Below, piece after piece: positions 7,184 through 15,525 of a stretch of DNA of 64,000 nt (position 1 is the first letter of the stretch; each line of letters starts with the position of its first letter). Location of the stretch: assembly GCA_946886475.1 (NCBI GenBank), contig CAMPIQ010000004.1, forward strand, positions 1-64,000. The letters are read 5' to 3'. The DNA comes from an uncultured Chitinophagales bacterium. Lineage in GTDB: Bacteria > Bacteroidota > Bacteroidia > Chitinophagales > Chitinophagaceae. The translations under genes and the position numbers were made by a program. The notes under the pieces were generated by a model. That model did not search any database and was not told the origin of the DNA. It worked only from the letters and a program-made list of their open reading frames with translations.

Positions 7184-9211
7184 TGTAAAATTGGCACCTT
7201 CATTGGCCTTCCCCGTAGCCTGGATCGTACCATGATGGTTTTGTACAATCCTTTTACATAGCGCCAGCCCAACACCAGTACCGGAATATTTGATATTTTC
7301 CAGTCTCTGAAACAATTCAAAGATCTTTTCTGAATATTCAGCATCAAATCCAATTCCATTATCACTTACTTCAATTCTGTAATAGGTTTTATCAGGATGT
7401 AATTCAACGAATTCTTTGCCTGATACCATTTGGGAGCTGATCTGTATAAGGGGTGTCCGCTCCGGATGCTGGTATTTCAATGCATTTGAGATCAGGTTGT
7501 CAAATAGCTGTCTTAGCTGGAAGGATATCCCGTTTATTACAGGTAGCTGGTCAAAATTTATGATGGCACTTTTTTCATCTATGATGTCCTTATAGGTTAA
7601 AAGTGTTTCATCAATCACTTCATTAAGATCTACTTCCGAAAATCCATGTGCACCGGAAGCTGCCTTGGAATATTCCAGCAGGTCGTTGATCAGCTTTTCC
7701 ATTCTTCTGGCAGCGTTGATCGAACGGTTCAGGTATTCTCTTTCTTTATCCTGCATTTTGCCTGCAACTGTCTCAAGCAGGTGGTTATTGTAAAAAAGGA
7801 TTTTTCGTATGGGTTCTTTCATATCATGCGAAGCGGCGTAGGCAAATTGTTCCAGTTGTTCATTTTGAAATTTAAGCTGGGATGCATATTCCTTGAATTT
7901 ATCCTCAGTAATTTTTCTTTCAGTAAGATCTCTTGTAACTTTTGAAAAACCAATGATCTCGTTTTTATCATTATGGAGTGCTGTTAAAACTATACTTCCA
8001 TAAAAAGCGCTGCCGTCTTTTTTCATACGCCATCCTTCATGAATAGCTTTGCCCTCAGATCTGGCTTTGGTGATCAGTTTTTTCGGCAATCCATTTTTCC
8101 GGTCCTGGGGTAAATAAAATTCCTCGAAACTTTTTCCAAGTATCTCAACATCCTTATACCCTTTGATCTTTTCTGCTCCTTTATTCCAGTTTCTTATATA
8201 ACCATTTTCATCCAGCAAAATAATGGCATAGTCTTCCACTTCATCTACCATCTTATGATACCGTTCTTCGCTTTTTTGTAATTCTTCATTTTTCTTTAGA
8301 AGGTCAATGGTTTTGTCTGCAACGGTCTTTTCTAAAGTTGCAGCCAGGTCGCGGTACTTAATTTCTTTTTCTCTTAAACTATCTTCGACAGTCCTGGCGT
8401 TGGTTATATCTATAAGCATATTTACTGCCCCATAAATGTTACCGTTTTTATTATAGAGGGGCTGGGGGTGAGGCAGAACAAATCTTTTATCTCCATTTGG
8501 TTTTTCAATAATGATCTCTTCACCATAAATGGCCTTTTGTTCTTTCAGGCATTTGGCCATGGGACATTTATTTAAAGGCAATACAGTGCCATCAGTTGTG
8601 GTGATCTTCCATGAACCGCACCAGAGATCTTTTCCAATTTCAGGCTCCCTGCCCCATAATTTGGCGGCTTCTTCATTAAAATAAGTAACATAACCATGCG
8701 GGTCGCAGGTGTAAACGGCAACGGGAAGAAGATTCAATATTGAACGGTAGTTTTCTTCGTATTCCTGTAATTGGCTGGACCGCTGCTTTTGTTCAGTGAT
8801 ATCTGTTATACTATTTATGATGCCAACCTGCCGGCCATTTTCATCTTTAACGGGAACAATATTCAAAAGAACATGGATCCTGGATTGATCCGGCCTTTCA
8901 ATGATTAATTCCTGGTTTTTGACTGGTTCGCCTGTGAGCAGGCATATTGCTGATGGGCTCTGATGTGGGGGTATATAGCATCCGTCGGTTTTATATAATT
9001 TGTAAGCTCCGCAATATCTTTCCAGTTCATTGTTGATCTGTGGCCGCCGTCCCCAGAGCAACACTGCTTCCTCATTAAAATTCCTTATATAGCCATTCTG
9101 GTCACAGAAATAAACTGCGTTAGGGAAGAGATTGAAAATATTATTTTCAGAAATATCTTCGGGTGCAAGAATTTCCTGCATGGATTGATGCAGCATCCAT
9201 TCATTTTTCAT
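7163..9211 (-). CDS. Soluble multi-PAS sensor histidine kinase
   Basis: 682 aa with no membrane segments, so a cytoplasmic sensor. Three PAS domains lie at about 22-140, 152-272 and 315-432, each ending in the PAC-like D-I-T-E or D-L-T-E motif. A short coiled coil at 280-320 separates the second and third. The HisKA domain has H462 (ASHDMKEPIRK). The ATPase domain shows the N box (DNLISNALKY, 571-580), G1 DNGIGF (617-622) and G2 GTGVGLAL (644-651). The first two PAS domains each have C-x-x-C-like cysteines (DGCYIPPHQ and LPLNKCPMAKC), so a redox or metal cofactor is possible. Output probably goes to a separate receiver protein such as the convergent neighbour. Confidence 0.93.
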   Translation of the reverse strand: MKNEWMLHQSMQEILAPEDISENNIFNLFPNAVYFCDQNGYIRNFNEEAVLLWGRRPQINNELERYCGAYKLYKTDGCYIPPHQSPSAICLLTGEPVKNQELIIERPDQSRIHVLLNIVPVKDENGRQVGIINSITDITEQKQRSSQLQEYEENYRSILNLLPVAVYTCDPHGYVTYFNEEAAKLWGREPEIGKDLWCGSWKITTTDGTVLPLNKCPMAKCLKEQKAIYGEEIIIEKPNGDKRFVLPHPQPLYNKNGNIYGAVNMLIDITNARTVEDSLREKEIKYRDLAATLEKTVADKTIDLLKKNEELQKSEERYHKMVDEVEDYAIILLDENGYIRNWNKGAEKIKGYKDVEILGKSFEEFYLPQDRKNGLPKKLITKARSEGKAIHEGWRMKKDGSAFYGSIVLTALHNDKNEIIGFSKVTRDLTERKITEDKFKEYASQLKFQNEQLEQFAYAASHDMKEPIRKILFYNNHLLETVAGKMQDKEREYLNRSINAARRMEKLINDLLEYSKAASGAHGFSEVDLNEVIDETLLTYKDIIDEKSAIINFDQLPVINGISFQLRQLFDNLISNALKYQHPERTPLIQISSQMVSGKEFVELHPDKTYYRIEVSDNGIGFDAEYSEKIFELFQRLENIKYSGTGVGLALCKRIVQNHHGTIQATGKANEGANFTLFLPAS

Positions 9212-9298
9212 TTGTTCCGGGATGTTAAGGGAAAATAAAGATAATATTAAATGCAGTTCAGGGGTAGGGGTGACAGCTTAAAATCGCTTAATGAAAAT

Positions 9299-9330
9299 AA
9301 AAAAGGAAACTGTTTCCGGTTTCCTTTTTT
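9299..9330 (-). terminator. Strong intrinsic terminator after the KGG gene
   Basis: Perfect 12-bp stem AAAAAAGGAAAC / GTTTCCTTTTTT with an 8-base loop. Read on the minus strand the stem ends in a U tract 19 bases after the KGG gene stop. It separates that gene from the histidine kinase gene downstream. Confidence 0.85.
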
Positions 9331-9348
9331 ATGATTATAAGTTTTGTT

Positions 9349-9576
9349 TCATAGCAGTGGACTTTCATCGGAAGATTCATTGTTTTTGCTTCTGGATTGT
9401 CCTCCCTTCTTACCGGCCGACCTTGCTTCTTCTGAATTCCACTGGTGAGCCACCCCCTGTTCATGTGCGGCACGGCCGCCTTTGCGGGCAATTTCTCTTT
9501 GCTTTTCCGCATCCATAGCTGCAAATCCCCGTATGGATTTGCCCTGGTTTTTGTTTTGTTCATTCGTTTCTTCCAT
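9349..9576 (-). CDS. KGG-repeat stress protein (YciG/GsiB-like)
   Basis: 75 aa with two KGG motifs: GFAAMDAEKQREIARKGG (17-34) and WNSEEARSAGKKGG (46-59). This is the arrangement of the con-10/KGG family (E. coli YciG, B. subtilis GsiB), small hydrophilic proteins induced by general stress, starvation or desiccation. The N-terminus (EETNEQNKNQGKS) and C-terminus are disordered and polar. The gene has its own terminator, and an AT-rich upstream region (TATATATAAT) that may hold the promoter on the minus strand. It is probably a stress-response protein; the molecular function is not established for the family. Confidence 0.88.
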   Translation of the reverse strand: MEETNEQNKNQGKSIRGFAAMDAEKQREIARKGGRAAHEQGVAHQWNSEEARSAGKKGGQSRSKNNESSDESPLL

Positions 9577-9853
9577 AAAAAGAATTTATGAAAGAAATAT
9601 ATATAATCTAATGCCAGCTGAAATTCAGGCTGTTTTGGACGATTTTTGTTATTTGTTGAGTAGCGCATTCCACATGAGTATGTTCATTTCCTCGATTGAA
9701 TGCAAAGTGAATTTTGCGGATTATCTAAGTTTTGAATTCTCTAACCGGCAGTTTTGAGTGGATTATAAATGGGCTATCACCCCGATAAGGCAGACCCGGC
9801 TGTTTGATTATTGATGTTAACCAATAATTTTATGGCACTTAACCCATTTAACC

Positions 9854-10276
9854 ATGTCTAGAATTGGACCTGTTATTATTGCCGAAGATGACCGAGACGA
9901 CCAGGAGATCATGAGAGAAGTATTTGAAAGCCTGTCTATAAAGAACCCCCTGCGATTTTTTGAAAGCGGGGAAGATGTACTTAATTACCTCCACACCACA
10001 AGCGAACAGCCATTTCTGATCATTTCCGATATCAACCTGATTAAAATGAATGGCCTGGAGTTGAAAAAACAAATAAATGCCGATGAGCATCTTCGAAGGA
10101 AAAGCATACCCTTTGTTTTTCTCACCACAAGTTCAGATAAAGCTGCTATTTCCAAAGCCTATGAAATGATGGTTCAGGGCTACTTTAAAAAAGAGAATAA
10201 TTTCAGGCAGATACAAAATTGTATTCGCATGATCGTGGAATACTGGCTGATCTGCCGTCATCCCAATTCGAGCTGA
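9854..10276 (+). CDS. Stand-alone response regulator (receiver domain only)
   Basis: 140 aa single receiver domain. Acidic pocket E11-D12-D13, phospho-acceptor D59 (IISDINLIKMNG), switch Thr in FLTTSSD (89-95), conserved Lys K112 or K113 (GYFKKEN). The usual K-P after the Lys is replaced by K-K-E, a small departure from consensus that may change output. It belongs with the Rcp1-like receivers that act as phosphate shuttles. It is transcribed alone; the nearest kinase gene is the PAS kinase 640 bases to the left on the other strand. Confidence 0.88.
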   Translation: MSRIGPVIIAEDDRDDQEIMREVFESLSIKNPLRFFESGEDVLNYLHTTSEQPFLIISDINLIKMNGLELKKQINADEHLRRKSIPFVFLTTSSDKAAISKAYEMMVQGYFKKENNFRQIQNCIRMIVEYWLICRHPNSS

Positions 10277-10281
10277 CTTAT

Positions 10282-10309
10282 GGACTTGCAGACTTCAGGA
10301 CTTGCAGAC
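10282..10309 (+). repeat. Two tandem copies of GGACTTGCAGAC (period 16)
   Basis: Exact 12-base copies at 10282-10293 and 10298-10309, directly after the receiver gene stop. One of several short word-like repeats in this genome's spacers. The 382-base region 10277-10658 otherwise holds only the bidirectional terminator at 10362-10401 and no credible gene. Confidence 0.75.
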
Positions 10310-10361
10310 AGGTGATAAAAAACTTTCTCATTTATTCAGCCGGCACAAATAGATAATTCAT

Positions 10362-10401
10362 AAAAAAAGCTTCTGTGTGAACAGAAGCTCTAAGGTTTTT
10401 T
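10362..10401. terminator. Bidirectional hairpin terminator
   Basis: Perfect 9-bp stem AGCTTCTGT / ACAGAAGCT with loop GTGA (10368-10389), preceded by seven As and followed by a six-T run at 10396-10401. On the minus strand the A tract becomes a strong U tract, so it can end transcription from the GYF-domain gene 270 bases away. In the plus direction it follows the receiver gene. Confidence 0.78.
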
Positions 10402-10658
10402 AGGAATTGGTGGCTTGTTAGTTATTTCGTGGTTGGATATTGGTTTGTATGTTCAAGTTAAGATAGCCGTTATAATTTTCACCGATGTTTTTTTTGATCT
10501 GTTACAAAATGCGGTTATGCACATCGCTGCTCATGTTGACCAGGCTTGGTTTTCATCCAAAAAAATAATTTATACACAACAGAAAATATTTATCACTGAG
10601 GGTTATTAAACAAAGAATGTAATGGTACATGTTTATACCAGTAATTGATGTTCAGGTT

Positions 10659-12080
10659 TTAATCTTTTGCGTAAACATCTTTTCTTACACTGATACTTCC
10701 CAATACAACTTTGGTATGGTCTGCCCATTTATGATCAGGTGCCTGCATGGTTGTTTTTCCATTGGCAGGTATATTGAAAAACCGGATGGTTTTGGTTTCG
10801 AGTAATTTATTATGGGCATCAAAATAAGCAACGTTCACGTTGGCGGAAGATATGGATATAGCATTCCTGTTTCTAAGCGTAACTTTTAATCCGCTAACAC
10901 CCATCATCCAGTTATCAGGTGAATGAGCGCTGAGTTCAATTTTTTCAGCCACTGCAGAAAGATCCGTTTCATTTTCGTAGGAGCTGTTCTCTCTTTTTTT
11001 AGCCATCCGGTCCGTAGCCCGCTGTGGTTCTTCTTCAGGTACCGGTGTCTGGTTTATCGGCTGATCTGTTTCTTTTTCCGGACGCCGGGTAAAAATCCCC
11101 CTGACTACATCCTTTAGCTTTTTCTTTTCCTTTTTAGGTGTGGTTGCTTTTTCTTCAGTGATTATTGATTCACTGGTTTCCTTTTTTGTCAGGTCCCTAT
11201 TATCATTTTCTTCCACAGGTTCATGGATCACCGGTTGGATGGTATTTACATCAGGCTGTTCATTTTTTTTAAGGACCGTTTTTTTATTGGTCCGGGTTTC
11301 TACTTTTTCCGAACCTGTTTTCATTACCGGTGTTCTTTCCCGCATACCCTGGTTGTCCATTATTGGGGTTTCCGGTTCTGGCTCATGATCTTTTAGGGCC
11401 TGGATGCTTTCTTCTTCAACCGGCAGGGCGGCTATTGTTCCTGCTGCTGCCTGGATTGATTGAACCTCAGGTTTTGAAAATAACTGGTAGCTTACAGCGG
11501 TCACCAACAATATGAAGGCAGCGATGAACACATTTTTTTTGGAAATGGTTTTTTTGTTCTTCGCGGAAGGCCTGTAATAATATGACCGGTCAGGTGTATG
11601 TGATTGGTTTGTTGCAGTGTCCATGGATTTATTTGAAGGCACTGCCTGCTTTGATGGGTAATGAGATGGGTCTGGATAGGACTGGATCTTTTCTGTTAGC
11701 GTACCTGCTTTCTCCATAATGGGGTCGCTGGTAACTTCTTCAGATGCCCCGGAAAACAAAGGGGAGGGTACTTGCGGTGCTTTGCCAGGCATGCTTACAA
11801 AAATTTTTTTGGAAGCATGCTCCGTATGAGAGACCGGAACTTCTGCATGTTGCTCAGTTTCCATCAAAGAAGTGGGAACTGGTTCATAGGGCGAGTCTGC
11901 ACTGGGTGTTGGCTTTACGAATTCTTTTAATGATTGAATTTCACCTGGATATCTCCATGCGGCACTCCTTCCTTCTTCCCATACAAGGTCGAAGGGTTTT
12001 AGATTCAGACTTAATATTTCATTGAGGGTGTACGGACCTGTTTGTTGATTATTGCGAAGAAGCAGATAAATCTTTTGCAT
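10659..12080 (-). CDS. GYF_2/DUF4339-domain single-pass membrane protein
   Basis: 473 aa. The N-terminal about 50 residues form a GYF_2-like domain (IYLLLRNNQQTGPYTLNEIL, with Trp34 and Trp42), a fold that binds proline-rich peptides. A long polar, Pro/Ser/Thr/Glu-rich linker follows (55-180), then one transmembrane helix (183-202). After more disordered, charged sequence (205-375) comes a folded C-terminal domain of about 95 residues (from about 380), beta-rich, with W-M-M-G-V-S-G and L-R-N-R-N motifs, reminiscent of FxLYD-type domains. The GYF domain would be cytoplasmic and the beta domain periplasmic. Monocistronic. The function is unknown; it may link a cytoplasmic proline-rich partner to the envelope. 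Confidence 0.8.
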   Translation of the reverse strand: MQKIYLLLRNNQQTGPYTLNEILSLNLKPFDLVWEEGRSAAWRYPGEIQSLKEFVKPTPSADSPYEPVPTSLMETEQHAEVPVSHTEHASKKIFVSMPGKAPQVPSPLFSGASEEVTSDPIMEKAGTLTEKIQSYPDPSHYPSKQAVPSNKSMDTATNQSHTPDRSYYYRPSAKNKKTISKKNVFIAAFILLVTAVSYQLFSKPEVQSIQAAAGTIAALPVEEESIQALKDHEPEPETPIMDNQGMRERTPVMKTGSEKVETRTNKKTVLKKNEQPDVNTIQPVIHEPVEENDNRDLTKKETSESIITEEKATTPKKEKKKLKDVVRGIFTRRPEKETDQPINQTPVPEEEPQRATDRMAKKRENSSYENETDLSAVAEKIELSAHSPDNWMMGVSGLKVTLRNRNAISISSANVNVAYFDAHNKLLETKTIRFFNIPANGKTTMQAPDHKWADHTKVVLGSISVRKDVYAKD

Positions 12081-12212
12081 ACAGGCTGATTTTAATAAGA
12101 AATAGAACTAAGCATGTAACGATAACAGACCTGCGGTATTGCAGAAGGTTTCTTAAAACAAACAAAAAAGGAAAGGATGAGGGTTGATAAATACCTCGTA
12201 CCGCTCATTTAT

Positions 12213-14414
12213 CTAGGCTACTTTCCTGTCATCAAATTTTCTGTGCCTGTAAAATTCCTGCATGGCGAGTTCAAATGAAGGAAGCATTTGACCTTTCTCA
12301 CTGCCAAGCACACTGTAAAAAGGTCGCTTAGCCGGATAATGGAGTTTATCTGCATGTACAGGAAGGATCAAAGCTGGGTCCAGATCAAATTGTGAAGCGA
12401 TCAATAATGCCCACTCATACCAGGTTAAGGATCCTTTATTTGTAAGGTGCCAGATGCCACCCTCCTTATCTATCAAGATATCAAGAGTTGCGTTTACCAG
12501 ATGGGGAACATAGGTAGGGGAGATGTGAAGATCTTTGGCTACCGGAATGGTTTCGTACTGTGATAAGGCCCGATGCACATGATGAACGAAATTGTATTCA
12601 TCCCAGGGACCGAAAAATGCGCTTGTGCGGATAATAAGGGCGCCGGGTAATTCTTTCTGTACCAGTAATTCTGCCTGAGCTTTACTGCGTCCGTAAACAT
12701 TCAATGGATTGGGTAGATCGCTTTCTATATAAGGCGTTGGTTTGTTGCCGTCAAAAACAAGGTCGCTTGAAAAATTTACGAGCTTTATGCCATGTTTCTT
12801 ACAGGCCAAAGCAAGATGTACCGGCCCGTCTGTATTGTCTCTGATACAGGCATCCTTATCATTTTCTGCCTCATCCACTCTCACATAACCTGCAGCATTG
12901 ATAATTGCCCATGGTTTATATAATGAAATGTTTTCTTCAATTGATGTTAGTTTGCTGATGTCACAATCCTGCCTGCCCAATAAATGAAATGGTATGCACC
13001 GGTCCTGACAGATGCGCGCAAAAGCCCTTCCCAGTGTTCCGTTCCTGCCTATGATCAAAACCGGACAATTCATATGCAATGGCATTTGCATGGTGTCCGT
13101 GCAAGCACTGTATAATAACCTGTCCGACCTTTGCCACCAGCCTTTTTCTTCTGAAAGGTGATGGTGTGCCTGATGATGATTTGCGATATCGCTGATATAA
13201 TGAGCCAGTGCAGTTGGCCTTGGTTTTCCTGACCTGAGGTCAAATGCACCCGGTTCATACGTTCCATCCGGTACAGTTAAAAGTTGGTTCCAGCCATATG
13301 ACCCAAGCAGAGCCCAGGGCGTAACACCTTTTATTTCTACGCCTTCCCTTTGCAGCCGGACACCTGTATCCCAAACATATTTTAACCAGCGTAATTGTTC
13401 CTCCCTGTGACAATGGAGGTGCACTTCAGTAATGGCCATGGGTTTTTGATACCTGTTCCATGCTTCTTTCAATAATACTTCAAGTCCTGATGGTTCGTCA
13501 GCCTCAACCCTTATTGCTTCTACATCAGCATATGAATGTTTGCCGTTGCCGCCATGCGTGGCAGTTGGATAAGCGTCAGCGTTTTCATCCAAATATCTTT
13601 CTGATGTAAGGTAGTGATTGAAACCAAAAATATCCGGCACACAGGGATGGTCTGAAAAGAATTTCAACTCTTTTTCATCAATTCCCATTTCCATAAAATA
13701 ATTCCAGAGGGCATGCTGCTTATTGAATTTCCCGCAGAGGATATCATAGGTAAGCCATCTCCTTTCATTTTCGAAATCTGCCTGGTATTGTAATTTCTTT
13801 GTGCTGTATGTTTTCCCGAGGTCTTCAGTCTGTACCAATTGCGCGGAAGGATTTATTTTCCGTATCTCCTGCATGGATAATATAATTCCTTTCAATTCAT
13901 TCAGCAGCATTTTTATAAACACAGCCGGATCTTTTGCATGTGGATACCATATGCCATACAGTCCGGAGAACCTCGCTGTGGTTAATGGTTCATTAACCGG
14001 CGTATAATATCTTATCCATGGAAATCTTTCAGCCACCTGCCTTGCATAAGCGGCCAGGAGGTAGGGGAAGTTTTTATCTGACAGATCAGTAAAGGAAGGT
14101 CCGCTGCCATGGTGTACCAGACCGGCAATAACATCAATATTCCTGTTCCGGATTTTATCGAGTTGTAATGAGGTCCATGACCAGTCTGTTACTGAATTCA
14201 ATGCAGGCTGGTGCTTTTCCCACAATACAGGATATCTTAGTTTTTTAATGCCAAGTGAGCATATTTGTTCCACATCACCTTCCCGGTAATAATGACCGGA
14301 TAGGTGCAATTGATCAATATATGTATCTGCGATCCTGTTGATGGTGCATTCTATTCCACCCCAGATCTCAGGATTGTAAAATGGTATTTGTTTGTCCATT
14401 AACTGTTTTTCCAT
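12213..14414 (-). CDS. GH1-like glycosidase fused to RmlD-like sugar-nucleotide reductase
   Basis: 733 aa two-domain protein. Residues 15-410 are a GH1-like TIM barrel: acid/base glutamate in TPVNEPL (E142) and a nucleophile-like E330 in MAITEVHLHC, with W-A-L-L-G-S-Y-G-W late in the barrel. Residues 448-725 are an RmlD-type short-chain dehydrogenase: GRNGTLG (456-462) for NAD(P), SSDLVFDG (549-556), and catalytic YGRSK (Y574, K578). There is no signal peptide, so it acts in the cytoplasm. The fusion suggests one protein both makes a deoxy or epimerised sugar nucleotide and handles a glycosidic bond. It overlaps glf by 47 bases, so translation is probably coupled. A second in-frame ATG lies at 14399. 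Confidence 0.88.
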   Translation of the reverse strand: MEKQLMDKQIPFYNPEIWGGIECTINRIADTYIDQLHLSGHYYREGDVEQICSLGIKKLRYPVLWEKHQPALNSVTDWSWTSLQLDKIRNRNIDVIAGLVHHGSGPSFTDLSDKNFPYLLAAYARQVAERFPWIRYYTPVNEPLTTARFSGLYGIWYPHAKDPAVFIKMLLNELKGIILSMQEIRKINPSAQLVQTEDLGKTYSTKKLQYQADFENERRWLTYDILCGKFNKQHALWNYFMEMGIDEKELKFFSDHPCVPDIFGFNHYLTSERYLDENADAYPTATHGGNGKHSYADVEAIRVEADEPSGLEVLLKEAWNRYQKPMAITEVHLHCHREEQLRWLKYVWDTGVRLQREGVEIKGVTPWALLGSYGWNQLLTVPDGTYEPGAFDLRSGKPRPTALAHYISDIANHHQAHHHLSEEKGWWQRSDRLLYSACTDTMQMPLHMNCPVLIIGRNGTLGRAFARICQDRCIPFHLLGRQDCDISKLTSIEENISLYKPWAIINAAGYVRVDEAENDKDACIRDNTDGPVHLALACKKHGIKLVNFSSDLVFDGNKPTPYIESDLPNPLNVYGRSKAQAELLVQKELPGALIIRTSAFFGPWDEYNFVHHVHRALSQYETIPVAKDLHISPTYVPHLVNATLDILIDKEGGIWHLTNKGSLTWYEWALLIASQFDLDPALILPVHADKLHYPAKRPFYSVLGSEKGQMLPSFELAMQEFYRHRKFDDRKVA

Positions 14415-15525
14415 TCACATTACTTTCTTCTTTCGTATCCTTTATGAGCTTTTTAAACAGGGTTAAGGACTGTGCAACCACCTGGTCCATATTATAATAT
14501 TTATAAGTAGCCAGCCTTCCCACAAAATAAGTATTGGTCATGGATGCCGCCAGCTGCTGGTACTTCCTGTACAATTCAGCATTTTCAGGTCTTGGTACGG
14601 GGTAGTATGGATCTCCTTTTTCTTTTGGAAATTCATAAACTATTGCGGTTTTGGGATGTACCTGCCCGGTTAGGTATTTAAAATCAGTGATTCTGGTATA
14701 GAGTTGCCCGTTTGGATAATTTATGGTACCTGTGGACTGGAATACTTCCCTGTCAATTGTTTCAAACTTAAACTCAAGCGAACGATAGGGGAGCTTACCA
14801 TAACAGTAATCGAAATATTCATCCACAGGCCCGGTGAATATTAAATTCTTATGTGGAATGAAATCAATGATCTCTTTATAGTCTGTGTTGAGCATGATCT
14901 TGATATTCCCGTGAGAAAGCATGTTCCGGAACATATGGGAATAACCATAGAGCGGCATGGCCTGGTAAGTATCTGTAAAATACCGGTCGTCCTTATTGGT
15001 TCTTGTTGGTACTCTTGCTGTAACACTTGCATCAAGTTCTGATGGATCCAGGTCCCACATCTTCCTGGTATAGCCGCGAAAGAATTTTTCATACAACTCG
15101 CGGCCTACTTTACTAACAACAACATCTTCGGAAGTTTTTACAGCAGGAACCTTTTCTGCTTTTGAGGCAAAAAAATCTTCAAGCTCTGAACTATTCAGAT
15201 TAAGTCCATATAACTGATTGATGGTATTCAGGTTTATAGGAATGGGTACCAGCTGCCCGTCCACACTTCCGAGTACCTTGTGTTCATATGGTCTCCAGGG
15301 TGTGAATTGTCCAAGGTATTCAAAAACTTCTTTTGAGTTGGTGTGAAAAATATGGGGTCCGTATTTATGGATCAGAATACCATCGTTATTAAAATAATCA
15401 TAAGCGTTTCCACCAATGTGATCTCTTTTGTCAATGATCAAAATTTTCTTTCCAGCCTGGGAAGCCAACCTTTCTGCAATTACACTACCTGCAAATCCTG
15501 CACCTACAACCAGATAATCAAACAT
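14368..15525 (-). CDS. glf: UDP-galactopyranose mutase
   Basis: 385 aa flavoprotein that interconverts UDP-galactopyranose and UDP-galactofuranose. The FAD-binding GAGFAGS motif (8-14) and the following I-I-D-K-R-D-H-I-G-G-N-A are in place, then HKYGPHIFHTN (53-63), characteristic of Glf. Later motifs TRKMWDLDPSEL and the two arginines of the diphosphate-binding region are present. Length matches the bacterial family (370-390). It overlaps the glycosyltransferase gene by 8 bases upstream and the GH1-RmlD gene by 47 bases downstream, so the three form one tightly coupled operon. The product is a galactofuranose donor for that cluster. Confidence 0.95.
   Translation of the reverse strand: MFDYLVVGAGFAGSVIAERLASQAGKKILIIDKRDHIGGNAYDYFNNDGILIHKYGPHIFHTNSKEVFEYLGQFTPWRPYEHKVLGSVDGQLVPIPINLNTINQLYGLNLNSSELEDFFASKAEKVPAVKTSEDVVVSKVGRELYEKFFRGYTRKMWDLDPSELDASVTARVPTRTNKDDRYFTDTYQAMPLYGYSHMFRNMLSHGNIKIMLNTDYKEIIDFIPHKNLIFTGPVDEYFDYCYGKLPYRSLEFKFETIDREVFQSTGTINYPNGQLYTRITDFKYLTGQVHPKTAIVYEFPKEKGDPYYPVPRPENAELYRKYQQLAASMTNTYFVGRLATYKYYNMDQVVAQSLTLFKKLIKDTKEESNVNGKTVNGQTNTILQS

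Noticed and set aside
9482..9757. 91-aa open frame across the KGG gene and its upstream spacer
   Set aside because: Overlaps the conserved KGG gene on the other strand and lacks known motifs.
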